The notes under the pieces were generated by a model. That model did no database searches. It saw only the letters and a program-made list of their open reading frames with translations, and was not told where the DNA came from. The position numbers were made by a program, and so were the translations under genes. Shown piece by piece: positions 51,918 to 62,574 of a stretch of 64,000 bases of DNA. This DNA is from Desulfovibrionaceae bacterium (GTDB lineage: Bacteria; Desulfobacterota; Desulfovibrionia; Desulfovibrionales; Desulfovibrionaceae). The stretch lies in assembly GCA_029011315.1 (NCBI GenBank), contig JAQXLA010000007.1, positions 1 to 64,000 on the forward strand, read 5' to 3'. Position 1 is the stretch's first letter, and every line of letters begins with the position of its first letter.

Positions 51918-52103
51918 TCAGGCGCATTTCTTCGCCGCAGAATCAGTAGACTCCGCAGACGACAGAGAACAATGCCGAACGCGTTCGCTCACTTCAGCGC
52001 GCTTCGCATCGTTAAAGCGATCCAGCGTTCCAACAAGATACCCTGTAATACGCCGAATGCGCTCGAATTTTACGCCTTCGCCAATGAGTTCATTTTTATT
52101 CAT
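51918..52103 (-). CDS. Small stand-alone glycyl-radical-domain-like protein (NrdD C-terminus-like)
   Basis: 61 aa; ERIRRITGYLVGTLDRFNDAKRAEVSERVRH resembles the NrdD C-terminal RxxxGYxG...FNxGKxxEVxxRVxH; ATG overlaps nrdD stop. Confidence 0.7.
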   Translation of the reverse strand: MNKNELIGEGVKFERIRRITGYLVGTLDRFNDAKRAEVSERVRHCSLSSAESTDSAAKKCA

Positions 52104-54402
52104 GGGAACAGCATCCTCCTGCCATATAAGGACGCATCAGCGTCATATGGCTGATTTTGTCTTCTTCCTCCCGACGTTCCTCAGGAGTCAGATAATCCGT
52201 CACATATCCCTTGACAGCGCGGAGACGTTCCAGAGAAATGCCTTCTCCATCCCTTCGTCCGCACCTCGGGCACACATCGCCGATAATTCCCGTATAGCCG
52301 CATACAGGATCCCGATCGACAGGATGATTGATCGATCCGTATCCGACCCCCATTTCTTTCATGCCTCGAATAATGGTTTCAAAGGCTTCCAGATTTTCCG
52401 AAGGATCTCCATCAATTTCCACATAGGTGATATGTCCGCCGTTGGTCAGCGCATGATACGGCGCTTCCAGACGAATTTTATTGTACGCACTGATGGGGAA
52501 ATAAACCGGAATATGGAAGGAATTGGTATAATAATCGTGATCTGTAATGCCTTCCTGCACGCCGAAACGTTTCCGATCAAGCGCGACAAAACGTCCGGAA
52601 AGTCCCTCAGCCGGCGTCGCGATCACCGTAAAGTTCAGCTTCCTTTTTTGAGATTCCGCATCGGCCCGGCGCCGAATATGGGCGACGATTTTCAATCCCA
52701 GTTCCTGTGAAGCCTCCGATTCGCCATGATGCCTGCCCGTCAAAGCCTTCAGGCATTCGGCAAGGCCGATAAACCCTACTGTCAGAGAACCGTGTTTCAG
52801 CACGTCGCGGACTTCACTGTCCGAGTCCAGCTTCTCTGAATCGATCCAAACGCCCTGCCCCATCAGAAATGGATAATTGCGCACCTTTTTGCGGCTCTGA
52901 ATTTCAAGACGCTCCAGAAGCTGCGCAAATACGAGATCGATCATCTTATCCAAAGAGGTAAAGAACTGATCGACATCACCGTGCGCCAGCAATCCAAGCC
53001 GTGGCAGATTGATCGACGTAAAGCTAAGATTTCCCCGGCCATAGACGATTTCCCGGGCGGGATCAAACACATTTCCTATGACCCGGGTGCGACATCCCAT
53101 ATATGAGATTTCCGTTTCAGGATGCCCGGGCTTGTAATAGGCAAGATTAAACGGAGCATCGATAAAGGAAAAATTCGGGAAAAGACGCTTCGCTGAAACG
53201 CGGCATGCCAGCTTGAAAAGATCGTAGTTGGGATCTTCGGGATTGAAATTGATTCCTTCCTTGACCTTGAAAATATGAATGGGAAAGATTGGCGTTTCCC
53301 CATTGCCCAACCCGGCTTCCGTCGCCAGCAGAACGCTTTTCGTTACCAGACGACCTTCAGGAGAAGTGTCCGTGCCATAATTGATGGAAGAAAACGGGAT
53401 CTGGGCTCCGGCTCTGCTATGCATGGTATTCAGATTGTGCACCAGAGCTTCCATGGCCTGAAACGTATCTTTCTCCGTATAGCGCATGGCCTTGGAAATG
53501 ACCCGTTCTGCGGTCCCCGGATCCGTTACCGTGCCGAGTTCGGCGCGCACTTTGGCCATACCTTCAGCACAGAGAATTGAATCACCATCCGCAAGCCAGC
53601 TGCGCAAAGCCCTGCGTACATCGGCAGAGCCAGCAATATCAAGAATATCAAGCACAGTATAAATGCGGTTGATAAACGTCTTGGCCACTCCCCGCGCCAG
53701 ACCGTAATCAAAATTCGGGATACTCTGCCCCCCATGCTGATCGTTCTGATTCGACTGGACGGCGATGCAGGCCAGGGCACTGTAGCTTTGAATGCTGTTG
53801 GGTTCCCGCAGGAAACCATGACCCGTATTGAAGCCGCCCCGAAACAGCTTTTTGATATCGATCTGACAGCATGTCGTCGTCAGCGACAGAAAATCCAGAT
53901 CATGAATATGGATATCGCCATTCTTGTGAGCTTCAGCATGAGCGGGATGCAGCATGTACATTTCATAAAACTGCTTTGACGCTTCGCTGCCGAAGCGAAG
54001 CATCGTCCCCATGGCAGTATCGCCATCAATATTCGCATTCTCCCGCTTGAGATTGCTTTCTGAAGCATCCTTAAATGTCAGATCCCGCAGCGTTTCCATA
54101 AGCCTGGTCTTCATTTCCCGAACTCTCGTGCGCTGATGCCTGTAGAGAATATAAGCTTTGGCAGTACGAGCATGACCGTTGTCAATCAGTGTCTTTTCAA
54201 CCAGATCCTGAACATGCTCCACACCGGGGATATCGTCGCCGCATTCCAGATCAAGCCGACGCTTGACTTCTTCCGCAATTTTCATTGACAGAGCATAGTC
54301 TTGCCCGCCCTGACTGGACGCAGCGCGAAAAACGGCTTTGGCAATTTTTTCGATATCAAAAGCCACAACGCGCGAATCTCTTTTACTGATGGCGGACACC
54401 AT
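52096..54402 (-). CDS. nrdD: Anaerobic (class III) ribonucleoside-triphosphate reductase
   Basis: N-terminal ATP-cone, GDIHIHDLDFLSLTTTCCQID, C-terminal zinc Cys pairs VCGYTG..CPRCG. Start placed at MVSAISKRDSR. Confidence 0.93.
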   Translation of the reverse strand: MVSAISKRDSRVVAFDIEKIAKAVFRAASSQGGQDYALSMKIAEEVKRRLDLECGDDIPGVEHVQDLVEKTLIDNGHARTAKAYILYRHQRTRVREMKTRLMETLRDLTFKDASESNLKRENANIDGDTAMGTMLRFGSEASKQFYEMYMLHPAHAEAHKNGDIHIHDLDFLSLTTTCCQIDIKKLFRGGFNTGHGFLREPNSIQSYSALACIAVQSNQNDQHGGQSIPNFDYGLARGVAKTFINRIYTVLDILDIAGSADVRRALRSWLADGDSILCAEGMAKVRAELGTVTDPGTAERVISKAMRYTEKDTFQAMEALVHNLNTMHSRAGAQIPFSSINYGTDTSPEGRLVTKSVLLATEAGLGNGETPIFPIHIFKVKEGINFNPEDPNYDLFKLACRVSAKRLFPNFSFIDAPFNLAYYKPGHPETEISYMGCRTRVIGNVFDPAREIVYGRGNLSFTSINLPRLGLLAHGDVDQFFTSLDKMIDLVFAQLLERLEIQSRKKVRNYPFLMGQGVWIDSEKLDSDSEVRDVLKHGSLTVGFIGLAECLKALTGRHHGESEASQELGLKIVAHIRRRADAESQKRKLNFTVIATPAEGLSGRFVALDRKRFGVQEGITDHDYYTNSFHIPVYFPISAYNKIRLEAPYHALTNGGHITYVEIDGDPSENLEAFETIIRGMKEMGVGYGSINHPVDRDPVCGYTGIIGDVCPRCGRRDGEGISLERLRAVKGYVTDYLTPEERREEEDKISHMTLMRPYMAGGCCSHE

Positions 54403-54659
54403 GAAGCCATGCCTCCAAAAAAATAATTCCAATGCCAGGATTGAAAATTTTTATCAATAACTATGCTTAACGATTACGCTTTTTATTGATTTTGAAGATG
54501 CGTTTTCTATGTATGTTCAAAAGGTTATATAGAAACAAGATCTCTGTCAATCTCTGGCGAAGTTCGACAGAATGCGGAACAGAGGTTATGAAAAGACTCT
54601 GTTCCGCGGAGTATTGAGACTACTCACAAAAATGAAAAAGTTCGCTGAAAAAAATTTTT

Positions 54660-56324
54660 TCAAAGTTTCTCCAACGTGCTTTCCCAAAGGTCGATGACGG
54701 ACTGATCCGCAATCGAAGCATACTGCTCACACCATTCATCCCGAGCTTCCCGGGTGGATTGCCACCACTGATCAAGATTATCCCATACAGCCCGTACCTG
54801 TTCTGCAGCATCAAGCGGCGAATCCATGAGAATGCCGGCTCGACGAAGACCTCTCAGAAGAGGCAATGCTTCAGGAGCGAACTGCACGGCATCCCGATTC
54901 CAAAAAAGAATCGTCGGCACATCTGCCGCAAAGGCCTGTGCCAACGCCGTTCCAGCATGATCGAGCACCAGAAGGCGACAGGAAAGCATTTGAGACAGAA
55001 AATCTCCCTCCCATACCGCCAAATCCGCAAAACGCTCACGCATCCATGCGGCATCGGAAAGAGAAATCGGCGAAGAATCGTGAGGACAATACACTATTTT
55101 CTTGCGCAGAGCTGAAGGAAGGGCGGCTGCAAACTTCGCCTTGTCTTCACGGTATGCATACTGCTGCCTGCCTCTCAGCATTGACGTCAGCGCATGAGGA
55201 AGCAGTGACATGTCCGTTCCGGCAAAAAGAAGGGTTTCCTCTGTTTCCCGATGCGACTTGCGCAGAGCATCCAGCGCAGGATGCGGCAAAGGCGTAATAT
55301 TGCCGGGCATGCCGCTGTGCTTTTTCCAGCCCCAGGAAATAAAACGGTGCTGCGAATATGCCAGCAAGGGATATTCCGCCGAAGAACGAACATAGCCGCA
55401 TTCACCATCCTTCTGAATAACCACCAGGCGATCTCCGGCAGCACGCCAGGCAGCGACCTGAAACCGGTATGCGTCATTTTCAAAATTCGCCGCGCTGATG
55501 ACCCGAATACCCGCTTGCTTCGGCACAGGAAGAGGAGGACAAAGATTTTGAAATGACCGAGGCAGATTCCGAATCGCCAGCGCAAAAGCTTCATCTTCTG
55601 TAAAATCCAGCGGGAGGGGATCCGCGTCGGGACAGCCGAGGAGACGAAGAGGAATCGTGTCATCCTGAATTCTGTGATTGCGCTGCAGTGCCTCGGACAA
55701 ACGCATGGCAGAGCCGGAATCAAATCCGGAAATCGGAGGGAAGCGTCTGGCGTATTCTTCTCCGTTCATCAACAGGTTTGCATCGGGTTTCCCTGCATCC
55801 CGATGCACCTCAGGCAACGCCGGATAATGCCAATGTGACGAAGGATTTTTGCGAATCAAAATAGAGAAAAGCCAATGATTCCAAACAGGATCAAGGATTC
55901 CGTTCTCAATGAAATCCCGCGTATCCGCAAAAGCGAATGTGGATTGCTCCGGAAGCAACGGCACGGAATGACTGAATAAACCGTATGTTTTGCGAAAATC
56001 AGCAATGCGATGCAGCCGATCGACCAGCACGGCAGAAAAACGCACAAGCCATGGGGCCAGAACCGTATCCCAATACGCCTCATCTTGCTTGGATCCAAGC
56101 TTCCTGTTCAATTCCTGCGCCAGACGAGGAGCCAGACGGGATGTCAACTCCCTGGCCTGCTTCACAGCCGTTTCAAGCAACTCTGGATCCGCAAAAATTT
56201 CCTCAGGCATAAAAAACATATCAAGAAATTTTTCCTGATGCGCTGGGATGCACCATGGTCCGATGACAATGCTCAAATCAAAAGCTGTAGGCAGAGGCGA
56301 TCCAAGATTCACGATTCGATTCAT
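54660..56324 (-). CDS. Putative transferase resembling LIC12162-family proteins
   Basis: 554 aa; N-terminal IGPWC-type motif and C-terminal LLVLDHAGTALAQAFAADVPTILFWN glycosyltransferase-B-like pattern. Confidence 0.6.
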   Translation of the reverse strand: MNRIVNLGSPLPTAFDLSIVIGPWCIPAHQEKFLDMFFMPEEIFADPELLETAVKQARELTSRLAPRLAQELNRKLGSKQDEAYWDTVLAPWLVRFSAVLVDRLHRIADFRKTYGLFSHSVPLLPEQSTFAFADTRDFIENGILDPVWNHWLFSILIRKNPSSHWHYPALPEVHRDAGKPDANLLMNGEEYARRFPPISGFDSGSAMRLSEALQRNHRIQDDTIPLRLLGCPDADPLPLDFTEDEAFALAIRNLPRSFQNLCPPLPVPKQAGIRVISAANFENDAYRFQVAAWRAAGDRLVVIQKDGECGYVRSSAEYPLLAYSQHRFISWGWKKHSGMPGNITPLPHPALDALRKSHRETEETLLFAGTDMSLLPHALTSMLRGRQQYAYREDKAKFAAALPSALRKKIVYCPHDSSPISLSDAAWMRERFADLAVWEGDFLSQMLSCRLLVLDHAGTALAQAFAADVPTILFWNRDAVQFAPEALPLLRGLRRAGILMDSPLDAAEQVRAVWDNLDQWWQSTREARDEWCEQYASIADQSVIDLWESTLEKL

Positions 56325-56767
56325 AGCGAGTCCCCCCGTTTTCCATCTTCGCCGCCATGTCTGCGGACATAGTCAAGAAAGTCATCCAGAATTTTTCCAA
56401 GGCTCTTTCCGCTGCTTTCATCTCCATGCTTCCGTTCCGAACCACTTTCTTTTTGCACTTCTGTTTGCGTTTCCCAGGCTGTACGGGTAGCTTCTCTGTA
56501 AAAAGAGACGGAAATGCCTTCGGCAGCCTTTTCTATTTCTCTCAGTTCATTTCCCGTAATCCGTCCATCTCGCATGGCACGATCAATGAGCGGCATAATT
56601 TTTTTTACAAAAAGATGACGGTCAACATCTCTCAAAGCCAAAAGAGCCGCATACTGAAGCGAAGAAATTTCCTCATTTTCCGATGTTCCGAACAGAGACG
56701 CTGATGCGGATCCTCCTGGAGTCATCAGAAAGCACGCTGTAAACAGCACCATAAAAAATTTTTTCAT
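56321..56767 (-). CDS. Small secreted hypothetical protein
   Basis: Signal peptide MKKFFMVLFTACFLMTPGGSASA; stop overlaps start of the downstream 554 aa ORF. Confidence 0.65.
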   Translation of the reverse strand: MKKFFMVLFTACFLMTPGGSASASLFGTSENEEISSLQYAALLALRDVDRHLFVKKIMPLIDRAMRDGRITGNELREIEKAAEGISVSFYREATRTAWETQTEVQKESGSERKHGDESSGKSLGKILDDFLDYVRRHGGEDGKRGDSL

Positions 56768-56849
56768 GTTTCAATCCTCAAAGGGTTGCAATGTCCGTTG
56801 GGATGCTTCAGACTGCCGCATCCACAACATACCATCAAAGGCTGGATTC

Positions 56850-57584
56850 ATGATCAATACACACCAGTTTCGCGAGGGACTAAGAGACGGCATTCCCATT
56901 GCTTCCGGATATTTTGCCGTGGCTTTTTCTCTGGGAATTGCCGCTCGGAATGCGGGGCTTACACCGCTTCAGGGTTTTTTGGCAAGTCTTCTGAACAATG
57001 CTTCGGCAGGCGAATATATCGGCTTTACCATGATTGCCGCAGGAGCTTCCCTTGCGGAAATCGCTCTCCTCACCATTATCGCCAACGCCCGCTATCTCCT
57101 GATGAGCTGCGCTCTCAGCCAAAAGCTTGCGCCGGACACTCCCCTTCGACACAGAATACTTCTGGGCTTTGATTTAACAGACGAACTCTTCGGCATTTCC
57201 ATAGCCAGAAAAGGATTCTTAAATCCTGTGTATACATATGGCGCCATGTGCGTAGCCATACCCGGATGGTCCATAGGAACCTACTGCGGCATTGTGGCTG
57301 GCAATGTTCTTCCAGTACGTATTGTCAGTGCGCTCAGCGTGGCTTTATACGGCATGTTTCTGGCCATTATTATTCCTCCTGCAAAAAGCAACCGTATCCT
57401 TGCCGCGTGCATTGCCTTCAGTTTCGCCGCAAGCTTTGCCGCCGCAAGACTCCCGCTCTTCACTTCCATTTCCAGCGGAACCATGACCATCCTTCTGACC
57501 ATCGCGATTGCCGGAGCCGCAGCGCTGCTTTTTCCCATAGATTCCCGGCCTCGACCGGACAAGACAGAGGAGAACCCGTCATGA
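56850..57584 (+). CDS. azlC: AzlC-family branched-chain amino acid exporter subunit
   Basis: REGLRDGIPIASGYFAVAFSLGIAARNAGLTPLQGFLASLLNNASAGEY, NARYLLMS. Confidence 0.9.
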   Translation: MINTHQFREGLRDGIPIASGYFAVAFSLGIAARNAGLTPLQGFLASLLNNASAGEYIGFTMIAAGASLAEIALLTIIANARYLLMSCALSQKLAPDTPLRHRILLGFDLTDELFGISIARKGFLNPVYTYGAMCVAIPGWSIGTYCGIVAGNVLPVRIVSALSVALYGMFLAIIIPPAKSNRILAACIAFSFAASFAAARLPLFTSISSGTMTILLTIAIAGAAALLFPIDSRPRPDKTEENPS

Positions 57585-57886
57585 GCTATGTCTCCGCAGC
57601 CATTTGCGTCATGGCTCTGGTGACTTTTGTCATCCGGGTTGTTCCTCTGACGCTCATCCGAGGCCAGGTTCGCAATCGATTTGCCTGTTCATTTCTCTTC
57701 TATGTTCCCTATGTCACGCTCGCTGTTATGACTGTTCCCGGCATTATTGACGCTTCCCAAAGTCCTGCAGCTGGTACGGCGGCTCTGGCAGCAGGAATTC
57801 TTCTGGCACTGAACGGATCAGGCCTTTTTACAGTGTCGCTCGTCTGCTGCGCCGCCGTATTCATTCTGGAGCTTTTTCTTATTTAA
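57581..57886 (+). CDS. azlD: AzlD-family branched-chain amino acid exporter subunit
   Basis: MSYVSAAICVMALVTFVIRVVPLTLIRGQVRN...FLFYVPYVTLAVMTVP; overlaps azlC stop. Confidence 0.88.
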   Translation: MSYVSAAICVMALVTFVIRVVPLTLIRGQVRNRFACSFLFYVPYVTLAVMTVPGIIDASQSPAAGTAALAAGILLALNGSGLFTVSLVCCAAVFILELFLI

Positions 57887-58971
57887 AGGATTTCAACGCC
57901 GTCTTCACGAATAAGCACCATGTATTCCCAGCGGATTCCTCCCCATTCGGGAAAGTACAGACCCGGTTCAACAGTAACGATCATTCCCGGCTCCAACGTC
58001 ATTTTGTTGCGAGCATGCAAACTGGGTGGTTCATGTGTCTCCAGCCCTACGCCGTGACCGAGTCCATGCGTAAAATGGGCATCTAAACCGAGTTCCGCAA
58101 AATACTTTCTGGCTACGGCATCCGCGTCGCTCGTTTTCATCCCAGGATGCATGGTCTGAATTGCTCTGTTCTGTGCTTCGCGTACAGCATCCAGCGTGCG
58201 CAGATACTGATCAGACGGATGATCGCCAATCCAGAAAACACGTGTCTGATCGGAACAGTACCGATTAAGCCGGCATCCGACATCAGTCAGAACCATGCAG
58301 TCTTCCTGAATGACCGTATCGTGTGAGGGAATGCAGTGAGGCAGAGCCGCATTGCGATCCACGCCCACAATGGAAGGAAAGGCCAGTTCTTCCGCTCCGT
58401 GTTCCCTGAAATATTTCTCAATTTCCCAGGCGACTTCCGCTTCGCTCCGGCCAGGCTGCAATATTGCAGGAAGCCAGGCCAGCATTTCATGATTCAGCCT
58501 GCAGGAAGCCTTCATCAGTCTGATTTCCTCTTCATCCTTGAAAAGGCGCAGTTCCTCCGCAAGATAATCTCCGCGTTCCAGCGAACATCCCTTGGCAGCG
58601 GCTTCAAAATCAAGATAGAAATCATGACTGACAAGCCTCGTTTCTATGCCAACGGTACAGACTCCGGAAAGTCCGGAGGCCAGAGCACCGATTTCAGAAG
58701 CGGCATTGCCTCTGTACTGGAGGATTTTGTTCACATCCCACAATCTTGCGGCCGCATCGGTATAGCGCCCATCCGTACAGAGCCAGTCACCGTGTCTGAG
58801 GGTAATCAGAAGGCATCCGGCACTTTCACCGGGCTGGGGATCATGCAGTTCAAAGCCGGACAGATAATATCTGTTGGTTGCTCCGCTTATCAGCAGCGCA
58901 TCAAATTTTTTGATTTTCATCAAACGCCGCAGTTTTTCACGCCGCTGGGCAAAAACCGTTCTGTCTATCAT
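57883..58971 (-). CDS. M24 family Xaa-Pro aminopeptidase
   Basis: LTDVGCRLNRYCSDQTRVF, HGLGHGVGLETHEPP, VTVEPGLYFPEWGGIRWEY metal-ligand motifs. Confidence 0.93.
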   Translation of the reverse strand: MIDRTVFAQRREKLRRLMKIKKFDALLISGATNRYYLSGFELHDPQPGESAGCLLITLRHGDWLCTDGRYTDAAARLWDVNKILQYRGNAASEIGALASGLSGVCTVGIETRLVSHDFYLDFEAAAKGCSLERGDYLAEELRLFKDEEEIRLMKASCRLNHEMLAWLPAILQPGRSEAEVAWEIEKYFREHGAEELAFPSIVGVDRNAALPHCIPSHDTVIQEDCMVLTDVGCRLNRYCSDQTRVFWIGDHPSDQYLRTLDAVREAQNRAIQTMHPGMKTSDADAVARKYFAELGLDAHFTHGLGHGVGLETHEPPSLHARNKMTLEPGMIVTVEPGLYFPEWGGIRWEYMVLIREDGVEIL

Positions 58972-60155
58972 ACGCTCTCCTTTGCAGTGCGCGAAAGATT
59001 TTCAAAAAACAGCTCAAAAAGGCTGTCGGAAAGAAGCATTCCCCGAAGCGTCAGACGGATATGATGTTCCTCAATATGCAGAAGACCGTTTTTTTCCGCC
59101 ATACAGACTGTTTCCCGATGCTGTTTCCAGAAATCATACCCTGTTTTTTGCGTATATTCTGCAATATCCAGACCTTCCGTCAACCGCAAACGGAGCATAA
59201 GGCACTCCTCAGCGCAAATTTCAGAATTGAGACTATCCTGTTCTCCGCAGCACATTCCCCTTTCTGTGCTCTCCAGCCATAACGCAAAATCCGGAGTATT
59301 CTTACGCCGCACCATGTTCTTTCCCCACATATGGCAGGATACAGCTCCAGGACCCAAGCCCAGATAGGCTTCCCCATGCCAATATCCCAAATTGTGCAGG
59401 CATTGTCCCCCGGCACGGGCATAATTTGAAATTTCATACTGTTTCAAACCACACGCATTGAGGAGATCGGCTCCTTCACAAAACATGGCTTCAAGTGCTT
59501 CCTCTTCCGGAAGTGCCCCAAGCACAGAGTCATCTGAGGCAAACGGCGTGCCCGCTTCCACGCTCAAGCCATAAGCCGAAAGGTGATCGAGTGGCAAATT
59601 GACAGCCGTTTTCAACATCTTCAGCCAATTATCCGGAGTCTGACCCGGCAGTCCCCAGATGAAATCCGCATTGACGTGCGGACATCCAATCTTCTGCAGG
59701 ATATCCAGGGTTTTACATGCCTGTTCAGCCGTATGGATACGCCCCATGCACCGCAAATCAGCATTGCTCAGAGACTGAACGCCAAGAGACACCCGATTGA
59801 TCCCGGCCGCGATAAAATCCGCAGCCCTGTTTGCTCTGCCCAATGATTCTGGATTAGCCTCCAGCGTAATTTCCGCCTTATCTTCCATTGCAAAGCAACG
59901 ATGCGCCTGATTCAGAACAGATGCAATCCCCTCCGGACTCAGCAGAGAAGGCGTCCCCCCTCCAAAAAATACGGTCTGTATTTTCGGATGCTCCAAGAAA
60001 TCCGCCATACGGCGCATTTCCGCCATCACTCCAGAGATATATTTTTCTTCTATACTGCGGGGGAGTCTTGAATCCGGGCAGCCTACAGGCATGGATTCAA
60101 AGGCGCAGTAACGGCATTTTGCCCTGCAAAAGGGAACATGAATATATAAAAGCAT
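58968..60155 (-). CDS. hemW: HemW-like radical SAM protein
   Basis: MLLYIHVPFCRAKCRYCAF (CxxxCxxC), FFGGGTPSLL, ISLGVQSL-like RVSLGVQSLSNADL, HNLGYW. Confidence 0.93.
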   Translation of the reverse strand: MLLYIHVPFCRAKCRYCAFESMPVGCPDSRLPRSIEEKYISGVMAEMRRMADFLEHPKIQTVFFGGGTPSLLSPEGIASVLNQAHRCFAMEDKAEITLEANPESLGRANRAADFIAAGINRVSLGVQSLSNADLRCMGRIHTAEQACKTLDILQKIGCPHVNADFIWGLPGQTPDNWLKMLKTAVNLPLDHLSAYGLSVEAGTPFASDDSVLGALPEEEALEAMFCEGADLLNACGLKQYEISNYARAGGQCLHNLGYWHGEAYLGLGPGAVSCHMWGKNMVRRKNTPDFALWLESTERGMCCGEQDSLNSEICAEECLMLRLRLTEGLDIAEYTQKTGYDFWKQHRETVCMAEKNGLLHIEEHHIRLTLRGMLLSDSLFELFFENLSRTAKESV

Positions 60156-60322
60156 GCGAAAGCGCTCCAGCGTCTAAATCATCAGGATCCATAAAAAAGT
60201 GACGTCTTTCCTCATGAAATTCAAGAGGAACAGCCTCTGCTTTACTTTGAATGCTCACGGGGATATTTTACGAAAAATACGCTGTTATCCACGACACCTT
60301 TAAAATTGAAAGGGAACCTTCT

Positions 60323-61279
60323 ATGGATGCGTCCTTTGTCTGGCCACATAAAGATTTGCTTGATGTGACACAGCTGAGCCGTGAAGAAATCGAATATCTT
60401 CTCGAAAAAGCTGCTTCTCTGCATGAAATGCATTCCCGTCCCATAAAAAAAATGCCTGTCATGACAGGCAAGAATGTTGTCCTCTTCTTTTCAGAAAACA
60501 GCACGAGAACCAGAACGTCTTTTGACGTTGCGAGCAAGCGGCTATCCGCCGATACGTTTTCACTTACCGCTTCGGGATCCAGCATGGAAAAGGGAGAAAG
60601 CCTGAAGGATACCACGCTGACACTTCAGGCCATGAGTCCTGACATCATCGTCGTACGGCATCCGTCAAGCGGGGCCGCACAGTTTCTGGCTGATCGTCTG
60701 CACTGTTCCATTGTCAATGCAGGCGACGGCTGGCATGCCCATCCTACGCAGGCACTTCTGGATGCCTTTACCCTGCGCTCTCTGTGGGGCACGGATTTCG
60801 CCGGCAAAACATTGCTGATTATCGGAGATGCCGCGCACAGCCGTGTATTCCGATCTGATGTGCATCTGTTTACCAAACTCGGCGTTCATGTCCGTCTTTG
60901 TTCTCCCCGGTCTTTACTGCCGGCAGGCATCGACAACTGGCCTGTAGAAGTGTTTACCGATTTGAAGGATGCCGTGCGAGATGTAGACGCCATCGTCAGT
61001 CTTCGCCTCCAACAGGAACGTATGAAAGCCGGCCTTCTCCCTGATTTAAGAGAATACGCATCGCGTTATTGCCTCACGCTTGATCATCTGAAACTGGCCA
61101 AGCCATCTGCCATGGCCATGCACCCCGGTCCGATTCTCCGGGGGCTGGATGTTTCGGCAGAACTGGCTGACAGCTGTAAATCTTTTATCTTTAACCAGGT
61201 TGCTTCCGGCGTTTCCATACGCATGGCTGTACTGTCAACGCTTGCGGCGCGGATTGATGCTCTGCGCAAGGGGGAATAA
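60323..61279 (+). CDS. pyrB: Aspartate carbamoyltransferase catalytic subunit
   Basis: [51 protein letters not shown]. Start placed at [13 protein letters not shown]. Confidence 0.96.
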   Translation: MDASFVWPHKDLLDVTQLSREEIEYLLEKAASLHEMHSRPIKKMPVMTGKNVVLFFSENSTRTRTSFDVASKRLSADTFSLTASGSSMEKGESLKDTTLTLQAMSPDIIVVRHPSSGAAQFLADRLHCSIVNAGDGWHAHPTQALLDAFTLRSLWGTDFAGKTLLIIGDAAHSRVFRSDVHLFTKLGVHVRLCSPRSLLPAGIDNWPVEVFTDLKDAVRDVDAIVSLRLQQERMKAGLLPDLREYASRYCLTLDHLKLAKPSAMAMHPGPILRGLDVSAELADSCKSFIFNQVASGVSIRMAVLSTLAARIDALRKGE

Positions 61280-61280
61280 C

Positions 61281-62531
61281 ATGCTGCGTATTACGAATGC
61301 TGCATATCTGGGCGAGCTCAGGGATGTCCTCGTTGAAAACGGCCATATAGCCGGATTCGGTCCTGCAGGCTCTTTGCATGGCGAAAATACATTCGATGCC
61401 AAAGGCAGAAAACTGTTTCCCGGATTTACGGATGCGCATACGCATCTGCGTGAACCTGGAGGGGAATGGAAGGAAACCATTGCATCCGGCCTTGATGCGG
61501 CGGCACACGGCGGATTCGTTTCCGTCATGTGCATGGGCAATACCAATCCCGTCAATGAAGAAGCCGGAGTAACCCGTCAAATGCTTGATTCGGCTTCAGC
61601 TTCCTGGCCTCACGGCCCGCGTCTTTATCCCATCGGAGCTGCAACCGTCGGCTTGAAAGGCGAAGAGCTGACGCGGATGCACGAGCTGAAAAAAGCAGGC
61701 TGCGTTGCCATTTCCAACGACGGCAAGCCCGTTGCCAATACGGAAATTTTCCGCAGGGTCATGGAATATGCCGCAGATCTCGGCATGATTGTCATTGATC
61801 ACTGCGAAGATCCTTTCCTTGCCGTCAATACCCATATGAACGAAGGCATCACCAGCGGAATTCTCGGACTCCGTGGTCAGCCTGATGTCGCAGAGACAAT
61901 CCAGGCAGCCCGCAGTATTTTTCTGGCTGAATATCTGAATATTCCTGTGCATATCGCCCATGTTTCTGCCAGAAAAACAGTGGATCTTATCGCCTGGGCC
62001 AAGCAACGGGGAGTCAAAGTGACGGCGGAAACGACACCTCATTATCTTCTTCTCGATGAAACAGCTGTGGGGCTGTATGATACCAATGCCAAAGTTAATC
62101 CGCCTCTGCGCACTCAGGCCGATATCGCTTCACTGAGAGAAGCTGTAAAAAGCGGAGTCATCGATATTCTTGTCACGGATCATGCGCCTCATGCCGTTCA
62201 TGAAAAAGAAGTGCCTTTTGACCGCGCGCCGAACGGTTTCACAGGCATGGATCTTGCCGTTTCTCTCACCTATGATCTGGTACGTCAAAATGTGCTTTCT
62301 GAAGAAGATCTGATTCGCCTGTGGGCTGTCAGGCCGGCTGAAATCTTCGGACTGCCCTGCAACCAGTTCCGAATCGGTGATCCTGCCGATTTCTTCCTTT
62401 TTGATCCAGAAGAGGAATGGACTGTATCGCGGGAAACACTGCATTCAAAAAGCTGCAATACGCCCTGGCTGGGACAGAAGCTTTGCGGCCGGGTGAGCAA
62501 TCTCTGGATAGGCGGTTACCAGATTTTCTAG
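61281..62531 (+). CDS. pyrC: Dihydroorotase
   Basis: FPGFTDAHTHLREPGGEWKETIASG, IAHVSARKTVDLI, TDHAPH. Start placed at MLRITNAAY. Confidence 0.95.
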   Translation: MLRITNAAYLGELRDVLVENGHIAGFGPAGSLHGENTFDAKGRKLFPGFTDAHTHLREPGGEWKETIASGLDAAAHGGFVSVMCMGNTNPVNEEAGVTRQMLDSASASWPHGPRLYPIGAATVGLKGEELTRMHELKKAGCVAISNDGKPVANTEIFRRVMEYAADLGMIVIDHCEDPFLAVNTHMNEGITSGILGLRGQPDVAETIQAARSIFLAEYLNIPVHIAHVSARKTVDLIAWAKQRGVKVTAETTPHYLLLDETAVGLYDTNAKVNPPLRTQADIASLREAVKSGVIDILVTDHAPHAVHEKEVPFDRAPNGFTGMDLAVSLTYDLVRQNVLSEEDLIRLWAVRPAEIFGLPCNQFRIGDPADFFLFDPEEEWTVSRETLHSKSCNTPWLGQKLCGRVSNLWIGGYQIF

Positions 62532-62538
62532 CAGAACA

Positions 62539-62574
62539 AAAAGAGCCCCCTTGCAGGAAAGGGGGGCTCTTTTT
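62539..62574. terminator. Rho-independent terminator after pyrC
   Basis: aaaagagccccc-ttgcaggaaa-ggggggctcttttt. Confidence 0.9.
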
